Shown here piece after piece: positions 18,320 to 27,185 of a stretch of 64,000 nucleotides of DNA; within the stretch, counting starts at the first letter, position 1; each line of letters starts with the position of its first letter. Location of the stretch: contig CAWBRT010000011.1 of assembly GCA_963791145.1 (NCBI GenBank), positions 806,001 to 870,000 on the forward strand, written 5' to 3'. Both the position numbers and the translations under genes were made by a program. Under the pieces are notes generated by a model. It did not search any database, was not told the origin of the DNA, and was given only the letters and a program-made list of their open reading frames with translations. The stretch is from CAWBRT01 sp963791145 (GTDB taxonomy: Bacteria; Acidobacteriota; Terriglobia; Terriglobales; Acidobacteriaceae).

Positions 18320-19063
18320 TCAGCGCTTGCTCAGCGTAGATACCAGCAACACCACCCCTGAGAGCAGCAGCAGCGCCAGCACGATGCGGCGGAAGACTCT
18401 TTCATTGATACGCCGGTAAAGATGAGCACCAATGAGGGCAGGAATAACAATGGTGGGAAGCATCAGCCCGAAGATCCTGCCGAGGGCAGGGTTAAGAACT
18501 CCGTTGGCCCAGTACATCACCATGGCAATGACCTGCATGGCGATATTGAAAATCTGAAAGACGCAGCGCTGCGTATCCTTATCCCAGCCGCGAATCGTAC
18601 ACCACAGCGTGGGCGCCGGTCCGGTCAGCCCGGCCAGTCCGCCCATGGCCCCTCCGATCGCGCCCGCCACGCCATCCGCCAGCCGCCCCCCGGCAGCCAC
18701 CGGTTTGGCATTGGCGATCAGCAGCATGGAAGAACAATAGACAATAAGAATGATGCCCACTGCCAGGCGGAACATGTGGACGTTGACGACACCCAGCAAA
18801 GACACGCCAACGGGAACCCCCAGGGCGCCGCCGATCACGAAGGGCATCACCCGCTTCAAATCGAACTTGTGGAGCACGGTGTTGATGGAGAGCATCTGGG
18901 CCACAAGCGACCCGAAAACCACCATCGGGGCAAGAAACTGCGGCTCAATCCACCACACCCAGAACGCCAGCGACACCAGGCCGAAGGCAAAACCCGCTAT
19001 CCCGGAGACAAATCCACCGAGGCAGGCGCCGATAATAATTGACACGATGACAACTGTTGGCAT
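18320..19063 (-). CDS. TauE/SafE family anion permease
   Basis: Integral membrane protein of 247 aa with about eight hydrophobic segments and the two TauE/SafE repeats: the first opens with IIGACLGGFVSGIAGFAFGL, the second with GGAMGGLAGLTGPAPT. The family exports sulfite, sulfoacetate or other small anions, and some members take up organic acids. It is convergent with LysR. If it belongs functionally with the neighbouring dehydrogenases, it hints at a sulfonate or other organic anion as substrate of that cluster, but no sulfonate-cleaving enzyme is in view. Confidence 0.85.
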   Translation of the reverse strand: MPTVVIVSIIIGACLGGFVSGIAGFAFGLVSLAFWVWWIEPQFLAPMVVFGSLVAQMLSINTVLHKFDLKRVMPFVIGGALGVPVGVSLLGVVNVHMFRLAVGIILIVYCSSMLLIANAKPVAAGGRLADGVAGAIGGAMGGLAGLTGPAPTLWCTIRGWDKDTQRCVFQIFNIAMQVIAMVMYWANGVLNPALGRIFGLMLPTIVIPALIGAHLYRRINERVFRRIVLALLLLSGVVLLVSTLSKR

Positions 19064-19221
19064 GCATCCCTGAAAGTAACAAATAGACGATCACCGTGTC
19101 CGGGCAGGCAAGCCGACGCCCTTCTCCGCACCTCGGCGTATCTTTTATGTATAAACTTCAATGCGGACTAGATCAATCAGCAACATCGGGCAGGCAGAAT
19201 ATAACTGAAAAGACTGGCTGC

Positions 19222-20232
19222 TTAATAACCTTCGTGAACGGCGGCGACGAGCGCTTTCAGGTTTTCGATCGGTGTAGCCAGCGGAATTGCGCATTCCGGA
19301 GCGATCATGTTCACTCCGGCTTCTATGGCATAGCGAACCTGTTTGCGGACGTCTTCCGGTTTGCCTTGAAAAAGCGTCTGGGGATTGTTTACGTTGCCAA
19401 CCAGGCAGATCCGATGCCCTACCTTCTTGACGGCCACTTTGGAGTCCACCTGCCATTCGAAGTGGTAACCGTCGAATCCGGCATCGGCGAAAAGTTCCAG
19501 CCGGTCCATGCAGTTCCCGCAAACGTGCAGGATTAGGGGTCCCTCAATTTCCGCGGTAATTTCCCGATGTATCGGCAGCAGGTACTCCCGGTAATGATGC
19601 GCTCCGATGAGGCTCCCCGTAGCATGGTCCGCCAGGACAACGATGTCAGCTCCCGCCTGGAATTGCGCCCGGGCAAAGACGATCGGTATGGACATCAACT
19701 GCCGGAGCATCCTGGTGATTTTGTCTTTTTCCTCCAGGCCGACCTGAAGCAGCAGATTCTGCGTGCCGGCCATATGGTAGGCGAGCGTCCATGGTCCCAT
19801 GACTTTGCCTACGATTGCCACCTTCCCGCCGGCATGGCGGCGGAGGATAGAGATGGCGTCCAGCACCACGCGCAGGGAAGGTTTTTCCAGAATATTTTCC
19901 GGGACAACGACATCGGAGAAGTCCGCGTAAGGAAAGTTGCGGCTGTCAGGCATCTGGTCCCGGGAGCCCCAGTCAACTTCGCATCCCAGAGCAGCCGCCT
20001 CCTGGTGGACGCTGTATTCCGGCATCACGGTGTCAAACCCAATGACGGAATGCCCCGCGAGGGCAAGCTCGGCCATGGCGCCGGCATTGACGTGAGCCTG
20101 CGGGAAAGATACTCCGGCGGCATCCATGAGATCGTGACAGGCAACGGAAGTTACGCTGACAGCGGGCGGGCGGATTCCTTTCTTTCCCTGGTACAGAGCC
20201 GACATCACCAAGTTGTATGGGGTTGTCTTCAC
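19222..20232 (-). CDS. MtaA/UroD-family methylcobamide methyltransferase-like protein
   Basis: TIM-barrel protein of 336 aa in the uroporphyrinogen decarboxylase superfamily, MtaA/MtbA branch, which moves a methyl group between a corrinoid protein and a thiol or similar acceptor. The N-terminal pattern SVTSVACHDLMDAAGVSFPQAH is typical of MtaA. The zinc ligands of that branch, H-x-C with a distal Cys, are visible as HVCGN and PECAIPLATPIENL. The gene is translated right after its corrinoid partner: an in-frame TTG at 20280 overlaps the partner's stop, but I choose the GTG at 20232 because GGAGATAAGGACACC precedes it and the protein then begins like its homologues. Coenzyme M is not expected in such a bacterium, so the acceptor is open. 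Confidence 0.82.
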   Translation of the reverse strand: MKTTPYNLVMSALYQGKKGIRPPAVSVTSVACHDLMDAAGVSFPQAHVNAGAMAELALAGHSVIGFDTVMPEYSVHQEAAALGCEVDWGSRDQMPDSRNFPYADFSDVVVPENILEKPSLRVVLDAISILRRHAGGKVAIVGKVMGPWTLAYHMAGTQNLLLQVGLEEKDKITRMLRQLMSIPIVFARAQFQAGADIVVLADHATGSLIGAHHYREYLLPIHREITAEIEGPLILHVCGNCMDRLELFADAGFDGYHFEWQVDSKVAVKKVGHRICLVGNVNNPQTLFQGKPEDVRKQVRYAIEAGVNMIAPECAIPLATPIENLKALVAAVHEGY

Positions 20233-20276
20233 GGTGTCCTTATCTCCATCGCAGCCCTCGCCTCCCCGCGATGAGC

Positions 20277-20918
20277 TCAATCGCCGGCGACAAGTCTTCT
20301 CGCCAGTTGAACCGCTTCGCCGGCATCCTTGCCGTAGCCATCGGCGCCGATCTTTTCGGCAAATTTCGCATCCAGCGGTGCGCCTCCCACCATGACCTTC
20401 ACCTTGCTCCTCAGGCCTCTTTCCTGCATGGCGGAGATGACCTTCTGCATCTCGGGCATGGTGGTCGTCAGCAGAGCGGAAAGGCCGACGATATCAGGCT
20501 TGATCTCCACCACCTTCTCGACCAGTTTTTCCGCGTTCAAATCGACGCCAAGATCTACGACTTCAAAGCCAGCGCCTTCCAGCATGATGCATACAAGATT
20601 CTTTCCGATATCGTGGAGATCGCCCTTAACCGTACCCATGAGCACTGTTGCCTTTGCTTTGGAGTCCTCCGCCTTGAGCAACGGCTTGATGATGGCCAAT
20701 GCCTTCTTCATGGTGAGCGCGGAAACGAGCATCTCCGGAACGAACACTTCTCCGCACCCGAATTTCTTGCCGATGTCATCCATGGCCTCGATGAGGGCAT
20801 TGTTGATGATCTGGTTGAGATCGATCTTTCCATCGACGGCGCTTTGGACCAGACCTTCGATCTCTTTGTGCTTGCCGCTGATGACCGCTTGCTTTATCTG
20901 CTCCAATGTCGCACTCAC
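20277..20918 (-). CDS. Corrinoid (methyltransferase-associated B12-binding) protein 1
   Basis: Small methyl-carrier protein of the MtaC/MtbC/MtvC family, 213 aa. Residues 1-85 form the helical cap domain (LVQSAVDGKIDLNQIINNALIEAMDDIGKKF), and the C-terminal Rossmann-like domain has the cobalamin lower-ligand motif GDLHDIGKN, then GFEVVDLG, the LSALLTTTM loop and VMVGGAPL. The GTG at 20918 is preceded by GAGGGAGG, eight bases away; the longer in-frame reading to 21008 has no domain character. It is followed directly by the MtaA-like gene, so these two probably act as a pair. It differs clearly from the second corrinoid protein at 22830. Confidence 0.93.
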   Translation of the reverse strand: MSATLEQIKQAVISGKHKEIEGLVQSAVDGKIDLNQIINNALIEAMDDIGKKFGCGEVFVPEMLVSALTMKKALAIIKPLLKAEDSKAKATVLMGTVKGDLHDIGKNLVCIMLEGAGFEVVDLGVDLNAEKLVEKVVEIKPDIVGLSALLTTTMPEMQKVISAMQERGLRSKVKVMVGGAPLDAKFAEKIGADGYGKDAGEAVQLARRLVAGD

Positions 20919-21323
20919 TACAACCTCCCTCAGACTCTCTGTATGGCGGCTTCTGAACGGACCCCGGCTGCCGGCTGTACTCAAGCTCGTATTGTATGCT
21001 GCGTCCACTCTGATTTATCCATCAACAGAACAACAGTGGTCGCGCACCAACTGAGTTCAAGGGCATTAAGGTGATTGCCCTACGGCATGCAAGACCTTTT
21101 ATCTCGTTGAATTCGAGCATTGGTTCAGGTATATTCCGCGCTACGTTTTCGTGTGCTGCCAGGCCCTGCGGGCCGTCTTTGATGGTTCTACGGTTCTGGC
21201 AAGCTCTGGAAACACCGGGCGGAAATATAGAGCTGCCGCGATGCCTGCCCTGAAGACGGTGGCGGAGCGAGTACCCAAGGAAACGCTAAACGCGCGGGAA
21301 GATCGCGAAGAGGAGGCAATCGT
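20919..21323. other. Divergent intergenic region of the corrinoid island (405 bp)
   Basis: Spacer between the minus-strand corrinoid/MtaA genes and the plus-strand transporter and methyltransferase genes; it should contain the control region of the whole island. A minus frame that crosses it and enters the transporter gene is an antisense shadow. I looked for a B12-box-like cobalamin riboswitch and saw no convincing match; no clear operator either. Confidence 0.35.
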
Positions 21324-22676
21324 ATGAGTGCAGCTGTCAGACGGATACCGTACCGCTGGGTGGTGGCTTTCATCCTCTTCTTTGCTTACAGCATTCAGTA
21401 TCTGGACCGGGTCAAGTCCACGGTCTTGAATCCGGCGTTGATGAAGGATATCGGGTTGACGACCTCCGACATCGGCACAGGCGCCTTCCTGATGATGATC
21501 TTCTACGGGCCGTCGCAGCTCATTTCGGGCGTTCTGACCGACAAATTCGGCGCCAAGAAGATCCTGGTGTTCTCGATTGTTGCCTGGTCCATCATGACCG
21601 TATGGATGGGGCTGATCCGCACGCCGATGGAGTACTTCGTCCGGATGGCCCTGTTCGGCCTCCTGATCGGCACCGAATACGTGCCCTCCGCGCGCGTGTT
21701 GATGCGGTGGTTCCCCAAGGAGGGCCGGGCGAAAGCGCAAGCACTGCTGTCCTGGGCCTGGATTCTGACACCGGCCTGGGCCAGCATTGTGGCCACCCAG
21801 TTGGCCGTCTATTTCGGCGGATGGCGCCCCGTGTTCTTCCTGACCGCGGCCATGGGAATCGTTCCGTTCTTCACCGTGCTGGTCTACGTCTTTGACCGCC
21901 CCGAACAATACAAAGGAATCACGCAGGAGGAACTGGAGTACTCCTACCACGATGAACTGCAGGAAGGCACGCTGCAAAAAGGTGACTTTCAGAACTCGCA
22001 GGCAAAGATTCTGGCGCAGAAATCCTTCAGCTTCTTTGACCTGTTCAAGCATCGCAGCTACGTGGCCGTGATCGTCGTCGACGTGGTCATGCAGATCGCC
22101 TTCTGGGGAACCCTGGTCTGGATACCTCTTTATCTTTCGGATACTTTCAAGTTCAGCCTGGCCAGAATGGGGATGTGGAGCGCGCTGTATTTTGCCGCCG
22201 GAGCGATTGGCAGCTTCACCTCTTCGTATCTCTCTGACCGGCTCTTCCGCAATAACCGCAAGATCATGATCCTTGTCTGCTTCATCGGGCTGATTCCTCT
22301 GATCCTGATGCTCGCCTCGTTGAAGACCGCCGATCCCGTGCTGCTCGCGGTTGCGCTATGCGGGATGGGTTTTTTCGCCAACATGGCCTGGGGCCCCTTC
22401 CTGGCCGTTCCGGCCGAGATCTTTACACCGGAGGTCTACGGCAAAGCCATGGGGTTCGTCAACGGTGTTGGCTATTTCGTCGCGGCGTTCGCCGCCAAGA
22501 TTTTCGGCATGCTGGTCGTCGTGCAGGCGAGCGGGGCGAAAGACTACAAGCTCGGATGGGTTTTCATCGCTGCCTGTGCCGTTGCTGGAATCGTGGCGGC
22601 CTTCTTTATTAAGACAACCGCGCCCACCAGCGCTCCACAGACGCGGCGCACCGAAAAGGCCGGCGCTTCAGCCTGA
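21324..22676 (+). CDS. MFS transporter (ACS-like), probable importer of the methylated substrate
   Basis: Twelve-helix permease of 450 aa. Helix 1 has FAYSIQYLDRVKSTVLNPAL, the loop 2-3 signature is GVLTDKFGAKK and the second-half equivalent is SYLSDRLFRNNRK. The YLDR pattern resembles anion:cation symporters for sugar acids and aromatic or aliphatic carboxylates. GAGGAGGCAATCGT precedes the ATG. It heads a plus-strand run with a corrinoid protein, UroD-fold methyltransferase, DUF1638 protein, reactivase and homocysteine methyltransferase-like protein, so its likely cargo is the methyl donor consumed by that pathway. Confidence 0.85.
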   Translation: MSAAVRRIPYRWVVAFILFFAYSIQYLDRVKSTVLNPALMKDIGLTTSDIGTGAFLMMIFYGPSQLISGVLTDKFGAKKILVFSIVAWSIMTVWMGLIRTPMEYFVRMALFGLLIGTEYVPSARVLMRWFPKEGRAKAQALLSWAWILTPAWASIVATQLAVYFGGWRPVFFLTAAMGIVPFFTVLVYVFDRPEQYKGITQEELEYSYHDELQEGTLQKGDFQNSQAKILAQKSFSFFDLFKHRSYVAVIVVDVVMQIAFWGTLVWIPLYLSDTFKFSLARMGMWSALYFAAGAIGSFTSSYLSDRLFRNNRKIMILVCFIGLIPLILMLASLKTADPVLLAVALCGMGFFANMAWGPFLAVPAEIFTPEVYGKAMGFVNGVGYFVAAFAAKIFGMLVVVQASGAKDYKLGWVFIAACAVAGIVAAFFIKTTAPTSAPQTRRTEKAGASA

Positions 22677-22704
22677 GCCGTCTGCCGCGTACTCTGGAGT
22701 GATT

Positions 22705-22726
22705 AGGCGCCGCGAAAGCGGCGCTT
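22705..22726 (+). terminator. GAAA-tetraloop hairpin after the MFS gene
   Basis: Nine-pair stem with a GAAA tetraloop (AGGCGCCGC GAAA GCGGCGCTT), 28 bp after the transporter stop and about 100 bp before the next start. Only a short pyrimidine tract follows, so it may be an attenuating or processing hairpin within the operon. Confidence 0.5.
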
Positions 22727-22829
22727 CTTCACAGGCCGGAACGCGCTTGGCTCGGGCTCCCGGTAGACGTGTGGAGCGTGGTTGAGCAAGGTCCCGCTTC
22801 CAAGTAAACTTCTCAGCGGAGCTGCACTC

Positions 22830-23465
22830 ATGATCGATTACTCACAACTTTCCCAAGCCGTAACCAATGGCGAGTGGAAGAGAACCCCGGAACTTACGCA
22901 AGCGCTTCTCTCGGCCGGAGCCAAGCCGGTCGACATTATCTTCAACGCACTGCAGCCCGGCATGGAAGTGGTTGGCGAGAAGTATTCCTCCGGGGAATAC
23001 TATCTTCCCGACATGCTGAAGGCTTCACGCGCGATTAACATGGCCATGGAAACACTCAAGCCCTTCATCGCCGACACCGCGGTGACCAAGCTGGGCAAGG
23101 TCGCGCTGGCCACGGTCAAAAACGATATGCACGACATTGGCAAGAACATCGTCTGTTCCTTCCTGCGGGGGGTCGGGTTCGACGTAATCGATCTGGGCTG
23201 TAATGTCTCCGAAGACAAGTTTGCGGAAACCGTGAGGAGCCAGAAGCCGGATATCGTCGGGCTATCCGCTCTGCTCACCACCACGATGTATGAAATCGGA
23301 ACAGTGGTAAAGAAGCTGGAGTCCGAGGGGTTGCGCGGCCAGGTGAAGGTCATGGCGGGCGGAGCACCCGTCACCGAACGCTTTGCGCTGCAGATGGGCG
23401 CCGATGCCTACGCCCGGGATGGCGGAGAAGCGGTGCGCGTGGCCAAGAGGCTTGTCGGCAGATAA
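22830..23465 (+). CDS. Corrinoid (methyltransferase-associated B12-binding) protein 2
   Basis: Methyl carrier of 211 aa with helical cap (IIFNALQPGMEVVGEKYSSGEYYLPDML is recognisable, with the family YLPDML) and a B12-binding domain with NDMHDIGKN, then GFDVIDLGCNV, LSALLTTTMYE and VMAGGAPV. It starts at the ATG at 22830, preceded by GCGGAGCTG; a longer frame to 22782 adds 16 residues absent in the family. The next gene, a UroD-fold protein, begins 21 bp after its stop, so it is that enzyme's natural carrier partner. Presence of two distinct corrinoid proteins in opposite orientation suggests two entry points or a substrate-specific and a common carrier. Confidence 0.93.
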   Translation: MIDYSQLSQAVTNGEWKRTPELTQALLSAGAKPVDIIFNALQPGMEVVGEKYSSGEYYLPDMLKASRAINMAMETLKPFIADTAVTKLGKVALATVKNDMHDIGKNIVCSFLRGVGFDVIDLGCNVSEDKFAETVRSQKPDIVGLSALLTTTMYEIGTVVKKLESEGLRGQVKVMAGGAPVTERFALQMGADAYARDGGEAVRVAKRLVGR

Positions 23466-23486
23466 TCACCCCGCCCAGGAGAATCG

Positions 23487-24605
23487 ATGATGGAAATGAC
23501 CCATAAGCAGCGGATTTTGGCGGTTGCTCGCGGAGAAATGGTAGACAAGCTCCCCTTTGGAGCGCGCATCGATACCTGGTACAACTTCCACAGCGCCCAT
23601 GGCACTTTGCCGGACAAGTACAAAGGCTGGTCTCAGACCGACATCATGGCTGACCAGGGCGCCGGCGCGCAGAAAAGGTTTTTCAGCATCTGCAAAGAAC
23701 GCTTCCGTGACATGGAAGTGGTCATCCAGAAAGATGGCGATTGGGAGACCAGGGAATACATCACCCCTGCCGGTACCGCATCCATCAAGCTGCTATGGTC
23801 GACCAATGAAGGTCCCTGGCTCGCCTATGAGCACGAGAAGCTGTTCAAGAGCGCCAAAGACTATCCCGTCGTCAAATACATCCTCGAGCATACCGAGCCC
23901 TACTTCAATGATGACTACACCCAGGAACGCGCCGACATGGGAGAGCGGGGCATCGTGATGACCGGCACCGGACTGTGGTGCCCGCCCCAGCGCATCATGC
24001 GTGAAATCATGGGCTATGAGCTCTTTTATCAGGAGATGATGGACAACGAGGACCGGGTAGCCGAGCTCATTGACGTTATGGCCGAGCTCGAATTGAAGAA
24101 GCTGAAAATTGCCATTGACTCTCCACTGGAGTTGATCAACCTCTGCGCCAACTGGAGCGACGATATACACACGCCGGTGTTCCAGCGTTTCTTTACGCCC
24201 TATTTCAAAAAGGCCAACGAGATGATCCACGCCGCCGGCAAGCTGTCCATGGTTCACACGGACGGCGAGATGCGCCGGCTGTTGCGGTTCTTCCCCGAGA
24301 CCGAGAACGACGTGGGCGAGGCGGTGACGCCGAAACCGCAGACCAGCCTCAGCATGACGGAATTCAAGAAAGGCTATGGCGAAAAAGTCGCCATCTGGGG
24401 CGGAATTTCCTCCATCATGTTCGAGCCCAACTACAGCAACCAGGAGTTTGACGAGCACGTAATCTCGCTCATCAAGGAAATGGCTCCCGGAAAAGGATTC
24501 ATCGTCGGCATGGCCGATAACCTGCCCTTCGATGGCGATATTAACCGGGTCGGGCGCGTCGTCGATTTGATCGAGAAATACGGCAAGTTGCCCGTTTGGG
24601 TATAG
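23487..24605 (+). CDS. UroD-fold corrinoid methyltransferase-like protein (candidate methyltransferase I)
   Basis: TIM-barrel protein of 372 aa from the uroporphyrinogen decarboxylase superfamily. The opening MTHKQRILAVARGEMVDKLPFGARID is the usual start of this family, and a conserved strand end HTDGEMRRLL sits where MtaA-type enzymes have their H-x-C zinc motif; here the Cys is replaced by Asp and no distal Cys follows. That argues for a substrate-specific methyltransferase (as in MtvB/OdmB-type O-demethylases) rather than a thiol-activating one. GGAGAATCG precedes the ATG. It sits directly between a corrinoid protein and DUF1638. Substrate is not deducible; methoxylated aromatics are a reasonable guess. 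Confidence 0.8.
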   Translation: MMEMTHKQRILAVARGEMVDKLPFGARIDTWYNFHSAHGTLPDKYKGWSQTDIMADQGAGAQKRFFSICKERFRDMEVVIQKDGDWETREYITPAGTASIKLLWSTNEGPWLAYEHEKLFKSAKDYPVVKYILEHTEPYFNDDYTQERADMGERGIVMTGTGLWCPPQRIMREIMGYELFYQEMMDNEDRVAELIDVMAELELKKLKIAIDSPLELINLCANWSDDIHTPVFQRFFTPYFKKANEMIHAAGKLSMVHTDGEMRRLLRFFPETENDVGEAVTPKPQTSLSMTEFKKGYGEKVAIWGGISSIMFEPNYSNQEFDEHVISLIKEMAPGKGFIVGMADNLPFDGDINRVGRVVDLIEKYGKLPVWV

Positions 24606-24630
24606 GCGTAAGTTTGAGGTTAGGGGCCGG

Positions 24631-25299
24631 ATGGCAATCAGAGCAATAGCCTGCGAGGTCATGCGCGACGAGTGGTCAGCGGTGAACGCGGCCGGGATAG
24701 AAACGACGTTCCTCGAGCAAGGTCTGCATCGCCGTCCGGAAAAACTCCACCAGGAACTGCAATCAGCCCTCGACAAGATGGACGATGGCGATGTCGTGCT
24801 GCTTGGTTACGGCATCTGTTCCAATGCGCTGAAAGGAATTCAGGCCGGGAACAAGACACTGGTTCTGCCTCTGGTCGAGGATTGCATCGGTCTTTTCCTG
24901 GGTTCGGCCGCTGCCTATCTCGACCAGTTCAACCATGAGCCCGCCACCTATTACTTCACCAAGGGCTGGGTCGTTGCTTGCAAGGATCCGTATCAGGAGT
25001 ATCTGAGAAGCTGCGAACGCTGGGGCCCGGAAGAGGCTGACTGGATCGCGCGGGAGATGATGAAGAACTATCGTCGCGCCGCTTATGTGGATACCCACTG
25101 CTACGAGATCAGCGAGTATTACGAGTACGCCCAGACATTTGCGTCTTTCTTCGGCCTGAAACTGGAAAAGCTAGCGGGTTCACTCGACTTCTTCCGCGAG
25201 ATATTAGCGGGCAAATGGGACCGTTGCCTGGTCATCAATTCTGGCGAGGAGATCTCGGAGGAGCGGTTCCGCGAGGCAATGGCGCGGCTCACGAAGTAA
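24631..25299 (+). CDS. DUF1638 family protein linked to corrinoid methyltransferases
   Basis: Cytoplasmic protein of 222 aa. The family core is easy to see: ACEV near the start, then VLLGYGICSNALKGI, LVLPLVEDCIGLFLGS and PATYYFTKGWV. Function is unknown; genes of this family are regularly found beside corrinoid methyltransferase and reactivase genes in acetogens and methanogens (established context), and the same is true here. Conserved Cys and His residues (CSN, DCI, DTHCYE) could bind metal or a corrinoid. It ends two bases before the next start, so it is coupled to the reactivase. Confidence 0.85.
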   Translation: MAIRAIACEVMRDEWSAVNAAGIETTFLEQGLHRRPEKLHQELQSALDKMDDGDVVLLGYGICSNALKGIQAGNKTLVLPLVEDCIGLFLGSAAAYLDQFNHEPATYYFTKGWVVACKDPYQEYLRSCERWGPEEADWIAREMMKNYRRAAYVDTHCYEISEYYEYAQTFASFFGLKLEKLAGSLDFFREILAGKWDRCLVINSGEEISEERFREAMARLTK

Positions 25300-25300
25300 C

Positions 25301-27185
25301 ATGGCAAGAGCTCCCGCTCGTGAGCTAGCGGAAGCCTGTCGGCCAGAGGATCTCTTAACATTGTTCATCGTCAAGAACGCTTCCGGCAGCCAACTGATTC
25401 AGGTCACCCCCGGCGTGCTTCTGATAGAGGCACTGGCCGAGGCCGGACTGGCTGTCGAAGACGCTTCCTGTGGCCGTCAGGGCGTCTGCGCAAAATGTCT
25501 CGTCCGAACCAGATCGGCGCCGAATGGAAGTCTGGACGGAAGTTCTGGCCTGCCAGACTCCCGTGGTCTCGGACCTAGAAATCGACATGCCCGATCCGGA
25601 GCGGCTGAGAAATTTTGTGGCCGTATGTAAAGGATCGGGAATACAGGTGGCGCCGGAACCGGCAGTGCGTAAGCTCTTCGTCAAGTCTTTGCCCGGAGAG
25701 ATGGCGCTGGCCTGGGAAGAACTCTGCGCTGCCGCGGGGTTTCCGCCTGAATCGGCATCTCCCGAAAGCGTGCGGCTGGTGCAGGAACTGGCTCGCCTCG
25801 TAGCCGCGAAAAAATCTTTTACCGCGATTCTCGTCGGCGGCAAGGTCATCGGGCTCGAAGAAGGCGACACCTGCGCCGCTCTTTACGGCATGGCGTTCGA
25901 CGTGGGCACAACTACCGTCGTTGGCTACTTGTCAGACCTGATCAACGGAAAATGTCTTGCCATCGTCTCCGCCTTGAACCCTCAGGTCCGCTACGGCGCG
26001 GATGTAATCACCCGGATCACCATGGCGGAACGCGAACCGCATGGATTGCAGCAACTTCAGGACTGTATCCTGGCATGCGCCAATGAGCTGATCGGAGAAG
26101 CGACCGCACAAGCCGGCATACGGCGCGAAGATATCTACGACTTCGTTTTCGTCGGCAACCCGTGCATGCAACACCTCTTTCTGGGCATTCAGCCCGCGGG
26201 GTTGGGGAAGGCGCCGTACCAGCCGGTCTTGCGAGAACAGGTAACCTTCGCTGCAACCGATGTCGGTGTGCGGGCAAACGAGTTCGCGCGGCTCGGCTGG
26301 CTGCCCGCGGTCGCGGGCTTCGTCGGAGCCGACACGGTCGGAATGCTGCTGGCTCATCCTCTGGCGGAATCCGCCGATACCACACTGGCTCTGGACATCG
26401 GCACCAATGGAGAAATCGTGCTGGCAAGCAGGGGAGAACTCTGGGCCTGTTCCACCGCCGCGGGACCTGCTTTCGAAGGCACGGCCATGACGAGCGGCCT
26501 GCGTGCGCAATCGGGAGCAATCGACCGGGTGTGGATTGGGAAACAAGGCTGGCAATACCACGTTATTGACGGGGTCCGCCCGCACGGAATTTGCGGCTCC
26601 GGGGTGGTGGATGCAGTCGCCGCGCTGCTCAACCAAGGGCTGATTACCGAATCGGGCAGATTGATGCACCCTGATGACGGCCATCCGCTCGCTGGCAGCT
26701 TTGTCACGCATGCAGGTGCGGCAGCGTTGGTGCTCGTTCCCGGCGGTACAGCCGAGAGCGGAAGAGACATCATGATTACGCAAAACGATGTCCGCCAGTT
26801 GCAATTGGCAAAGGCGGCTATCGCTACCGGTCTCTTCATGCTGCTGCAGGAGGCGCAAGTATCGTTACAGGATGTCGCGCGCGTGATTCTGGCCGGAGCC
26901 TTCGGCGTGTATCTCACCCTCGAGAGCATACGCACCATCGGCTTGATACCGGAGGAGCTGTGCGGCAAAGTTGTAGCGGTGGGCAATGCCGCAGGGGCGG
27001 GAGCGCAGAATGCGCTGATATCCGCTGGAAGCCGCCGCCTGGCTGCTCACACGGCCGCGAAAATCCGTTACGTCGAGCTTGCCGGAAGGCGTGATTTCGC
27101 GGACCTGTTTGTCGAGCGGCTCGACTTTGCGCGGCGGATTGAATCGCCCGCGTCGATGGATTCGTCCGGGAGGAACTCATCATGA
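25301..27185 (+). CDS. RACo/RamA-type corrinoid reductive activase, frameshifted in the N-terminal domain
   Basis: ATP-dependent activator that re-reduces Co(II) corrinoids. The N-terminal [2Fe-2S] domain shows ASCGRQGVCAKC (25301 frame). About 15 codons later the frame is lost and the rest continues in the 25470 frame, starting with the domain's last Cys in VLACQTPVV. The stretch between KC and ACQ is roughly half the length usual in this family, so an indel of tens of bases plus a frameshift near 25515-25550 is likely. The C-terminal ASKHA ATPase domain is complete: AFDVGTTTVVGY, ALDIGTNGEIVL, the PHGICGSGVVD and ILAGAFGVYL. The gene ends with a 4-bp overlap (ATGA) into the next gene. If the break is real, ATPase without electron entry would be non-functional. 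Confidence 0.85.

Noticed and set aside
20919..21323. Cobalamin riboswitch in the control region of the corrinoid island
   Set aside because: No convincing B12-box or stem arrangement could be recognised by eye; a covariance-model search would be needed.
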